From assembly GCA_965277875.1 (NCBI GenBank), contig CBDIDV010000002.1:3720001-3784000 (forward strand): DNA of 64,000 nucleotides. Direction: 5' to 3'. The number at the start of each line of letters is the position of its first letter. Within the stretch, counting starts at the first letter, position 1. The translations under genes were made by a program, and so were the position numbers. Positions 16,550 through 23,279 of the stretch are shown here, one piece after another. The notes under the pieces are model-generated. The model saw only the letters and a program-made list of their open reading frames with translations. It was not told the DNA's origin and did no database searches. The stretch is from CAWFQB01 sp965277875 (GTDB lineage: Bacteria > Armatimonadota > Chthonomonadetes > Chthonomonadales > Chthonomonadaceae).

Positions 16550-16777
16550 GTGATACACAGTGGGATCGTGCGGCAGGCGTTGTGGCGGGCGGCAGAGGAT
16601 GCGGACTTTCGGCGGCGCAGTCTTGCCAACATGGGCATGGCGCTGGCCGAGGAAGGTTTTATCCTGTCGGACGCGGAGATGAGCCAGATGCGCGGCGTCT
16701 GGGAGTCGCTGAACGGTCTGTCGGACCGCGCCTGCTACGAACGCATTTCCGCTCTGGCGCGCGCCAATCCACGCTGA
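16550..16777 (+). CDS. Small Os1348/NHLP-clan-like protein
   Basis: A 75-residue protein starting at GTG (GAGGAG 9 nt upstream); an ATG at 16484 would give 97 residues. The core reads LWRAAEDADFRRRSLANMGM then ALAEEGFILSDAEM. That fits the pattern of Os1348-family NHLP-clan proteins (residue-poor helix, DxxFR, a 'L xx P xx ALA xx GF x LS xx E' segment). NHLP-clan leaders precede RiPP core peptides. Here the C-terminus has no Gly-Gly cleavage site or Cys/Ser-rich core, and no modifying enzyme is nearby. It may be a free-standing member with another role. Confidence 0.6.
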   Translation: MIHSGIVRQALWRAAEDADFRRRSLANMGMALAEEGFILSDAEMSQMRGVWESLNGLSDRACYERISALARANPR

Positions 16778-16937
16778 AAACGGCCCTGGTTATAACGCGC
16801 CTATTGTGCTTGCGGTTACAATATCAAAGCATTTAATAGCATTTAATTGTGTTTCGCAAGCCTGAAATCCGCTTTATTTAGTCGGAATTATGAAAAAAAC
16901 AAAAAATATTACCGGGAAGAAGCGAAATCGGAACTTC

Positions 16938-16953
16938 TGGCACACTTCTTGCA
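16938..16953 (+). promoter_or_regulatory. Sigma-54 (-24/-12) promoter, orphan
   Basis: TGGCACACTTCTTGCA has the GG-N10-GC spacing of RpoN promoters and matches the -24 TGGCAC / -12 TTGC consensus exactly. The same 16 bases occur at 26487 upstream of a PEP-CTERM gene. No obvious gene follows for about 450 bp. Confidence 0.8.
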
Positions 16954-17407
16954 ATACTACAAGAGTGTGAGGAGAACGTTTAGATCGCAGCCCCCTTCGA
17001 GCGTCGTGCTGCCGGGCTTGGCATAAGTGATGAGAGGTTCCGGACTTTCTTCAGCCTTGCTCCCGCCTATCGGCGCTTGTTGAATGCGTGGACGGTCAGC
17101 GCAATGTTGTTCTGGCCGCCCCTCCTTCTGTTTCCCGTTTGCCCTCGCATAACGACGCTGCCGGCCTTTCTGTAGTTCGCGCTGACCGGCAGCGTAAGTT
17201 CTTTCCTCCATCCCGTCATTCGTCCTTTTTGTCCATTATGCCTGCATTCATGTTCATTCCCTGCTTGGTTTGTTCTCCTGTAAACGTATCTACTCTTGAG
17301 TTTGTCTCGTCCTCTAAAATTCTAAGGAACACAATCCCTCAGAACGCTATCTGCCTGCAGCGAAACTTCAAACCGACCTCCTGACAAAATTCCTATCGGA
17401 GCGCGCC
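16954..17407 (+). other. Gene-poor region downstream of orphan sigma-54 promoter
   Basis: It holds a 9-bp inverted repeat (CGCTGCCGG at 17156-17164 pairing with CCGGCAGCG at 17186-17194). There is a short ORF at 17088-17384 without recognisable features. It could be the leader of the nuclease gene, an untranslated RNA, or the remnant of a lost gene. Confidence 0.4.
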
Positions 17408-18286
17408 ATGCCTGCTGCCCGTAAACCCGCGACAACCGGGACAACCAACACGACTTCCACCACTGCCGCGCGCTCCGGGGGACGCAAACCGACCCTCAGC
17501 CCCACGCGCATCGCCACGTATCTCGATTGCGCCGTCAAGTACAAATACATCTATCAGGACAAAATAGGCAAATTTTACACGAAAGCGCGGGCGGGGTTCA
17601 GCTTTGGCAGCACCCTGCACAATGTCCTTCAGGATTTTCACGAGCAGGGGGCCACGCACTCGCCGCAGGAGATGGTCGCGGAATTGGAGCAAAAGTGGAT
17701 CAGCGCGGGTTACGCAAGTCAAGAGCAGGAGCAGGAACACCGTGAAAGCGGGCAGCAGATCGTTCAGGCGTACCACCTGGCCCACCAGGAGCGCGCTCAG
17801 GCTCAGGTCGAGACCATGTTTACCGAAAAGACGCTGGGCTGCGATATGGGACGCTTCAAGCTGTCGGGCCGCGTGGATCGCATTGACCGCCACGCGGATG
17901 GACGGCTGGAAATCATTGACTACAAAAGCGGACGCTGGGAAACCAGCGCGGACGAAGTCGCCAACAGCCTGGCGATGTGCTGTTATCAGCTCATCCTGAC
18001 GCGTATGTATCCTGACACGCCCGTATTCGCCACGCTTTATTGCCTGCGGTCGGGCAATCAGGCCTCGTATGCGCTGGAGGGCGAAACGCTCATTGATTTT
18101 GCGCGCGAACTGACGGAACTCGGCCACCACATTCTGGATGAAGATTACGACGCGCTGCGTCCCGTGCCGCTCGACATCTGCCCCTCGTGCGACTTTTTGC
18201 CCCGCTGCGCCCGCTACTGGCGCGAGCAGGAACGACGCGGCGAGCCAATAGGCGAAGAGACGTCGTTCTCCGATGACGGCGTGTAG
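17408..18286 (+). CDS. RecB/Cas4-like PD-(D/E)XK nuclease with probable Fe-S cluster
   Basis: A 292-residue protein. A Thr/Ala/Arg-rich head is followed by LSPTRIATYLDCAVKYKY (first cysteine, near residue 44) and FGSTLHNVLQDFHE (the His of RecB-type nucleases). The catalytic core is GRVDRID then LEIIDYKSG, giving the D-(D/E)-K triad. A C-terminal cluster CPSCDFLPRC completes a four-cysteine set as in AddB and Cas4 iron-sulfur nucleases. Free-standing members process DNA ends in repair. No CRISPR array or cas genes are in the window. GGAG precedes the ATG. Confidence 0.88.
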   Translation: MPAARKPATTGTTNTTSTTAARSGGRKPTLSPTRIATYLDCAVKYKYIYQDKIGKFYTKARAGFSFGSTLHNVLQDFHEQGATHSPQEMVAELEQKWISAGYASQEQEQEHRESGQQIVQAYHLAHQERAQAQVETMFTEKTLGCDMGRFKLSGRVDRIDRHADGRLEIIDYKSGRWETSADEVANSLAMCCYQLILTRMYPDTPVFATLYCLRSGNQASYALEGETLIDFARELTELGHHILDEDYDALRPVPLDICPSCDFLPRCARYWREQERRGEPIGEETSFSDDGV

Positions 18287-18343
18287 GGCCGCGCTATAAA
18301 CGCAGCACGGAAAACTCAATGGTAAGCCAGGGCAGGGTATACT

Positions 18344-19258
18344 ATGCAGGCCGGTGAGCGGATCAGCGAGAGGAACTGTCAGTTTTTGACGCTTATGGAT
18401 GCGGATACACACAAAGAATTGGCAGAGGACAGCACAAGTGCGCAAAGACGCGCAGAGACGCGGCGGGAGCGGTTCGCGGTTCCCGATGTTCGCGCCCGCA
18501 AAGCGCGCGGCGAGAAACTCGTGATGCTCACGGCCTACGATTACCCTTCGGCGCGGCTGGCGGACCGCGCGGGCGTGGACATGGTCCTGGTGGGCGACTC
18601 GCTGGGCGCGGTCGTGCTGGGCTACAAAAACGTGGTTCCCGTGACTCTTGAAGACATGATCCATCACGTCCGCGCCGTGCGACGGGGGCTAAAGTACGCC
18701 CTGCTTGTCGCCGATATGCCTTTTGGTACCTATCAGGCCAGCGTCGAGGACGCCGTTCGCAATGCGGCCCTGCTGCTTAAAGAGGGGGCGGAGGCCGTGA
18801 AATTAGAGGGCGGGGAGGCCATGCTGCCTACTGTGCGGCGGCTGACGGATGTGGGCATTCCGGTCATGGGGCATCTGGGCTTGACGCCGCAATCCATTTA
18901 TCTTTTGGGCGGGCATCGCGCGCAGGGCGTTGAAGACGCGGACGCGCAGCGCCTGCTCAATGACGCGCGCAGCCTGGAAGCGGCGGGCGCGTTCGGCATG
19001 GTGCTGGAAACCATTCCCGCTGCCCTTGCCGCCGACATTACGAATGCGGTTCACATTCCTACCATCGGCATCGGCGCGGGAGCGGCCTGCGACGGGCAGG
19101 TTCAGGTGTGGCACGACCTGCTGGGCCTGGGCGGAGGACGGACGTTTCGACACGCCAAGCGCTACGCCGAGGTCGGCAAAATCATCGAAGAGGCCGTGCG
19201 CGAGTACGGCGAGGAAGTGCGCGCAAGCCGCTTTCCCACAGAGGAGCATAGTTCCTAA
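18344..19258 (+). CDS. panB: 3-methyl-2-oxobutanoate hydroxymethyltransferase
   Basis: A 304-residue enzyme of pantothenate (coenzyme A) synthesis. It transfers a hydroxymethyl group from methylene-tetrahydrofolate to 2-oxoisovalerate to make ketopantoate. Family blocks present include MLTAYDYPSARLAD, MVLVGDSLG, VADMPFGTYQ, GAEAVKLEGG, MGHLGLTPQS and IPTIGIGAG. The first roughly 40 residues are a charged extension absent from E. coli PanB. An alternative ATG at 18395 would shorten it. panC follows two bases after the stop, so the two form an operon. Confidence 0.95.
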   Translation: MQAGERISERNCQFLTLMDADTHKELAEDSTSAQRRAETRRERFAVPDVRARKARGEKLVMLTAYDYPSARLADRAGVDMVLVGDSLGAVVLGYKNVVPVTLEDMIHHVRAVRRGLKYALLVADMPFGTYQASVEDAVRNAALLLKEGAEAVKLEGGEAMLPTVRRLTDVGIPVMGHLGLTPQSIYLLGGHRAQGVEDADAQRLLNDARSLEAAGAFGMVLETIPAALAADITNAVHIPTIGIGAGAACDGQVQVWHDLLGLGGGRTFRHAKRYAEVGKIIEEAVREYGEEVRASRFPTEEHSS

Positions 19259-19260
19259 TA

Positions 19261-20145
19261 ATGCGAACGTTTCAACAGGTCAGCGCGCTGCGTACCTACC
19301 TCAAAACGGTGCGGCAGGAGGGCAAGACCATCGGGTTCGTGCCGACGATGGGCGCATTGCACGAAGGCCACCTTACGCTTGCCCGCAGGGCGCGCGGCGA
19401 CTGCGAACTGGTGCTGATGTCGGTTTTCGTCAACCCCACGCAGTTCGGGGCGGGCGAGGATTTTGCCGCCTACCCCCGCGACCTGAACCGCGACCTGGGC
19501 ATGGCGTCGCAGGCGGGCGTGGACGCGCTGTTTTCGCCCGACCCTCTAGAGATGTACCCGCCCGGAGCCGAAACCATCGTGGACGTGCCGCGCCTGGGCG
19601 CGCTGCTGGAGGGTAAAATCCGCCCCGGCCACTTTCGGGGCGTCGCCACGGTCGTCACCAATCTGCTCAACATCGTGCAGCCTGATCGCGCCTACTTCGG
19701 GCAAAAGGATTATCAGCAATTACTGGTCATCGAGAAGGTGGCCCGTGACCTGCACCTGACGGCCAAGATTATTCTGGTTCCCACCGTGCGTGAGCCGGAC
19801 GGCCTGGCTCTGTCCTCGCGCAACGCCTACCTATCCCCCGAAGAGCGTAAAGCGGCCCCGGTTTTGTACTGCGCCCTGCGCCGCGCACAGGAACAAATAG
19901 CGCAGGGTCTGGCGACTCCCGACAGCCTGCGCCGCGAACTCGAAGCCATGATTGCGGACGAACCGCTTGCCACCTTAGATTATGTGGCCGTTGTCAGCCC
20001 GGACACGCTCGAACCCGTCACGGCTCTGGACGGCGTTACCCTCGTGGCCCTGGCCGTCCGCATCGGCAAAACGCGCCTGATAGACAACATGCTGCTCGCC
20101 CCCGAAGGCGTCGCCATCCCCAAAAACCGCTTGGGCCAAATGTAG
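19261..20145 (+). CDS. panC: Pantothenate synthetase
   Basis: A 294-residue enzyme that condenses pantoate and beta-alanine with ATP via pantoyl-adenylate. It has the HIGH-like GFVPTMGALHEGHLTL near residue 22, FVNPTQFGAGEDF, YFGQKDYQQL and the KMSKS-like SSRNAYLSPEER. Length and motif order match the family. The ATG is immediately after panB, suggesting coupled translation. A small hairpin (CCGCGC/GCGCGG, 20170-20188) follows the gene. Confidence 0.96.
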   Translation: MRTFQQVSALRTYLKTVRQEGKTIGFVPTMGALHEGHLTLARRARGDCELVLMSVFVNPTQFGAGEDFAAYPRDLNRDLGMASQAGVDALFSPDPLEMYPPGAETIVDVPRLGALLEGKIRPGHFRGVATVVTNLLNIVQPDRAYFGQKDYQQLLVIEKVARDLHLTAKIILVPTVREPDGLALSSRNAYLSPEERKAAPVLYCALRRAQEQIAQGLATPDSLRRELEAMIADEPLATLDYVAVVSPDTLEPVTALDGVTLVALAVRIGKTRLIDNMLLAPEGVAIPKNRLGQM

Positions 20146-20275
20146 CCGCGTCCCGTTTGGCCTATTCTTCCGCGCAGAAAAAGCGCGGTCGGCCTCTTGA
20201 CAAAATGGGGTCTGTCGTGCCACACTATCAGGCGTTTCCACAATGTCAGCCTTAGAACCGACACAAACGCGCTGA

Positions 20276-20347
20276 TCCCCGTTAGCTCAATGGCAGAGCA
20301 CCCGGCTGTTAACCGGGTTGTTGGAAGTTCGAGTCTTCCACGGGGAG
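20276..20347 (+). tRNA. tRNA-Asn (GTT)
   Basis: A 72-nt cloverleaf. The acceptor stem is TCCCCGT/ACGGGGA, and the D arm contains AGCTCAATGGCAGAGC. The anticodon loop CTGTTAA (GTT) closes on a CCCGG/CCGGG stem, and the T arm is GGAAG-TTCGAGT-CTTCC. CCA is not encoded. Confidence 0.96.
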
Positions 20348-20364
20348 TAACATAAACTATCACA

Positions 20365-20401
20365 TAGCGCCTGCTTCTCTAGGAAGTTGGCGCTATCGTT
20401 T
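20365..20401 (+). terminator. Terminator after tRNA-Asn
   Basis: Stem TAGCGCC/GGCGCTA with an inner CTTC/GAAG stem, followed by TCGTTTTA. It begins 17 nt after the tRNA. Confidence 0.7.
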
Positions 20402-20457
20402 TATGTCGTTCTAAGAGCAACTTATGTGTTTGTTAGCTAATACTGATAGATGCTGCC

Positions 20458-21684
20458 ATGTTCCTGATCTGCTCAACAATCCGGCTGTACCCGACACACG
20501 CGCAGAAAACCAAGCTGCGGCAGACACTGCGTACCTGCTGCGATGTGTACAACGCCCTGTTGCACTGGCGGAAGTTCGCCTGGGAAACTGAGTGCAAAGG
20601 CGTAACGCGCTTTGAGCAGCAGGCCGCGCTTCCGGTTTGGAAACGGAAAACAACCGCTGACGGCGACCTGGCGCACCCGGAACTTGGGGACGTGTTCAGC
20701 CAGACGCTGCAAAATGTCGTGTACCGCGTCAATCTTGCGTATGAAGCGTTTTTCCGGCGGGTAGCGCGGGGCGACAAGCCGGGCTTCCCGCGCTCTAAAG
20801 CCCTGTCGCAGTACCGCAGTTTCTGCTACCCGCAGCGCGGCTTTTCGATGGGCGAGAACAGCGTTACGCTGTCGAAAATCGGCACGATTAAGGCCGTGGT
20901 GCATCGGCGCGTCGTGGGCAGGATAAAGGACTGCGTCGTCAGCGAGCAGTCAGGCAAGTGGTACGCTTGTTTCAACTACGAGGTGGAGGCCGAACCGCTG
21001 CCGCCGGCAAATGCCGCAGTCGGTATAGATGTGGGCCTGGAAACGTTTGCCGCGCTTTCCGATGATGCCGGGAACGACGAACTGATTGCCAATCCGCGCT
21101 TCTTCCGCAAAGATGAGGCAAGGCTGTCGCAGGCGCAGCGCAAGGTGGAACGGCTAAAAGAGCGGCTGAAGCATACGCGGAGCGCGGATCAGAGAGCGAA
21201 ACTGCGTAGGGCAAGACGCGCCGTGTCCCGCGTCCATGAGCGCGTTCGGCATAGGCGGCATGATTTCATCCACCAGACGACGCGCCGACTGGTAGCGCGT
21301 TACGATGTGCTGTGCGTCGAGAACTTGACCGTACAGAACATGATGGCCTGCCCTTCGCCCCGACCGGACGGCGACACGGGCGCGTTCCTGCCCAATGGCA
21401 TGAGCGCGAAATCCGGTTTGAACAAGAGCATCGTGGACGCGGCCTGGTCGCGCTTTCGGCTGACGCTGGCGGACAAGGCTGCAAGAGCCGGTCGCAGGGT
21501 CGCCCTAGTGAACCCAGCGTATACGAGTCAGCGCTGTTCGGGGTGCGGCGACATTGCGCCCAAGCCCCTGTCCGAGCGTCTGCACGCGTGTGAAACATGC
21601 GGGCTGCGCCTGAATCGGGACGTCAACGCCGCGCGCAACATACTCGCTGTGGGTCTGCACAGCGTTCCTGAACCGTCAGGATAA
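20458..21684 (+). CDS. tnpB: IS200/IS605-type TnpB (RNA-guided nuclease), solitary
   Basis: A 408-residue TnpB. The N-terminal wedge domain begins ICSTIRLYPTHAQKTKLRQT. RuvC-I is VGIDVGLETFAAL (catalytic Asp), RuvC-II is LCVENLTVQNM (catalytic Glu) and the zinc finger is CSGCG ... CETCG. RuvC-III is LNRDVNAARNIL (catalytic Asp). All catalytic residues are present, so the nuclease looks active. TnpB cuts DNA guided by an RNA derived from the element's right end. No TnpA transposase lies beside it, so the element is non-autonomous or TnpB is domesticated. It sits about 110 bp beyond tRNA-Asn and its terminator. Confidence 0.95.
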   Translation: MFLICSTIRLYPTHAQKTKLRQTLRTCCDVYNALLHWRKFAWETECKGVTRFEQQAALPVWKRKTTADGDLAHPELGDVFSQTLQNVVYRVNLAYEAFFRRVARGDKPGFPRSKALSQYRSFCYPQRGFSMGENSVTLSKIGTIKAVVHRRVVGRIKDCVVSEQSGKWYACFNYEVEAEPLPPANAAVGIDVGLETFAALSDDAGNDELIANPRFFRKDEARLSQAQRKVERLKERLKHTRSADQRAKLRRARRAVSRVHERVRHRRHDFIHQTTRRLVARYDVLCVENLTVQNMMACPSPRPDGDTGAFLPNGMSAKSGLNKSIVDAAWSRFRLTLADKAARAGRRVALVNPAYTSQRCSGCGDIAPKPLSERLHACETCGLRLNRDVNAARNILAVGLHSVPEPSG

Positions 21685-21745
21685 AAGCCGCCGCTACTGC
21701 GTGCGGAGCAGTCACCCGAAATGTTGGTGGTTTGTTCACTGTCGT
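21600..21745 (+). ncRNA. Possible TnpB guide RNA (omega/reRNA) and element right end
   Basis: In this family the guide scaffold overlaps the tnpB 3' end and stops at the element boundary. Here the 3' region contains CAGCGTTCCTGAACC, then AAAGCCGCCGC, and a possible ACTGC/GCAGT hairpin around 21697-21713. The exact boundary and guide cannot be fixed without comparing an empty site. Confidence 0.35.
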
Positions 21746-21804
21746 TACTGTGATCTGTGCGATACTGTCTTAATGTAAGCAGTGACGCAGGAGAGGCGGC
21801 AAAT

Positions 21805-23127
21805 TTGAAAGCGCAGCAAAAGCAGTACAAACGCAGTTTCCACAGATACGTCAGGCAGTCTATGCTGCTCCTGTGTTGTCTGGCGTGTCAGAGCAACGCA
21901 GCGTATTGCCGCCAAACGCCCGCGCACAGCGCCCCGGCGCAGAACGCTATGGCGCAAAACGCCACGGTGCAGAAGGTGGAGAACGCGGGCCTGCTGTTTA
22001 CGGATAATCCGGCGGGCGTATCGGGCGTGGACGCGGGGTACTCGCTGCCTATGGGGAACCGGACGCTGTGGCTGTTCGGGGATGTGTTTCTGCTTGCCCC
22101 AACCGACCCCTCCAAGTCGTATGTGGGCGGAGTCAGCAACTGCGGCCTGCTCGCGCCTGCGGGGCAGGGGGCCGCACCTCTACACAAGTATACGTTCCTG
22201 ACCGACGCCAAGACCGGGCTGGCGCATTCCCTGCTGCCCAACGCGCCGGGCGAAGGCAACGAAATCCGCTACTGGCCGTTCGGCGGCTGGTACGACAACG
22301 CGGCCCATCAGGTCTATTTGTATTACGCCCGCATTCGGAACACGGGCGGCGGGCCGCTGGACTTTCGCATCGAGGGGCATGGCCTTGCCGTTGCCGATGC
22401 GCCCGCCAATGCCGCTGCGCCCACCGATCTGCAATTCCGACGCCTGGACGCCGCTCCCGATCAAATGCTCTGGTGGAACGACCTGCCGAAATCTCCTTCC
22501 GCCCAGGTTCCTCAACAACCTCCCGGCCAATCTGCAAGCCGATCCGCAAGCCCGACTGCGAACCCATCGGCTGGCCGGCCCCCCGCGCAGCCTATTCCCG
22601 CAAAATTGCCGCTCTTCGGCAGCGCGGTCGTATCGGGTACAACTGACGGCTTCCTCTATATTGTGGGCGTACAGGAACGGGGAGAGCGCAAATGGGGCAA
22701 GCTCGCCCGCGTACCGCCAAAGCAGATCACCAATCTTCGCGCTTATGAATACTATGCTCAGGCTGAACAGAACGGGACAGGACCGCGCTGGAGCCGCGAC
22801 GCAGGCGAGGCCGCCGATGTGGACGGGCTGAACGACTTTCCCAACGAACTCAGCGTCTCCTACAACGCGTATCTTGGCGGCTGGCTGGCCGTTCACAGCG
22901 TCAACGTGTCGGACAAGGTGCGCCTGAGCGTTGCGCCGCATCCGTGGGGGCCGTACAAACCCATTGGCGAGATCGGCGCTCCGCACAAGGCGTTTGCGCG
23001 CGCCTTTTGCTACGCGGGCAAGGAACACCCGGAACTCAGACAGGCGAACGGTCGCATACTTTACATTACATACGTAGACAGTGACCGCTACTGGCTTCAA
23101 CTGCTGAAGGTGACATTGCAAAAATAA
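21805..23127 (+). CDS. Secreted beta-propeller-like protein (DUF4185-like)
   Basis: About 440 residues. A basic head and hydrophobic segment (QSMLLLCCLACQ) form a signal peptide. The mature part resembles DUF4185 / five-bladed propeller proteins related to glycosidases. It has the opening GVDAGYSLPMGNRTLWLFGD, a SYVGGVSNCGLL segment, YYARIRNTGGGPLDF, a later NELSVSYNAYLGGWLAVHSV and a final LYITYVDSD. A Pro/Ala/Ser-rich insertion (about residues 230-265) interrupts the domain. TTG at 21805 has GGAGAGG upstream; the GTG at 21757 is an alternative. Substrate unknown. It follows TnpB directly, with its own promoter probably inside the right end. Confidence 0.65.
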   Translation: MKAQQKQYKRSFHRYVRQSMLLLCCLACQSNAAYCRQTPAHSAPAQNAMAQNATVQKVENAGLLFTDNPAGVSGVDAGYSLPMGNRTLWLFGDVFLLAPTDPSKSYVGGVSNCGLLAPAGQGAAPLHKYTFLTDAKTGLAHSLLPNAPGEGNEIRYWPFGGWYDNAAHQVYLYYARIRNTGGGPLDFRIEGHGLAVADAPANAAAPTDLQFRRLDAAPDQMLWWNDLPKSPSAQVPQQPPGQSASRSASPTANPSAGRPPAQPIPAKLPLFGSAVVSGTTDGFLYIVGVQERGERKWGKLARVPPKQITNLRAYEYYAQAEQNGTGPRWSRDAGEAADVDGLNDFPNELSVSYNAYLGGWLAVHSVNVSDKVRLSVAPHPWGPYKPIGEIGAPHKAFARAFCYAGKEHPELRQANGRILYITYVDSDRYWLQLLKVTLQK

Positions 23128-23279
23128 CGCAAACAATCAATGCTAATAAACGCTATTTTTCTTGCTATCGGCGCAAATAGGCATAATGGGAGAAGGAGAA
23201 AGCATCTGGGGCGTATGCGGACACGACGCGCTCTGCCGGTATCTGGTATACTAAAGGTACATCAAGGAGAATTATCCCA

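Noticed and set aside
17408..18286. Cas4 of a CRISPR system
   Set aside because: The domain layout is Cas4/RecB-like, but no array, Cas1 or Cas2 is near, so it is called a free-standing nuclease.
17393..18667. 424-codon minus-strand ORF
   Set aside because: Antisense to the RecB-like nuclease and panB, both of which have clear motifs on the plus strand.
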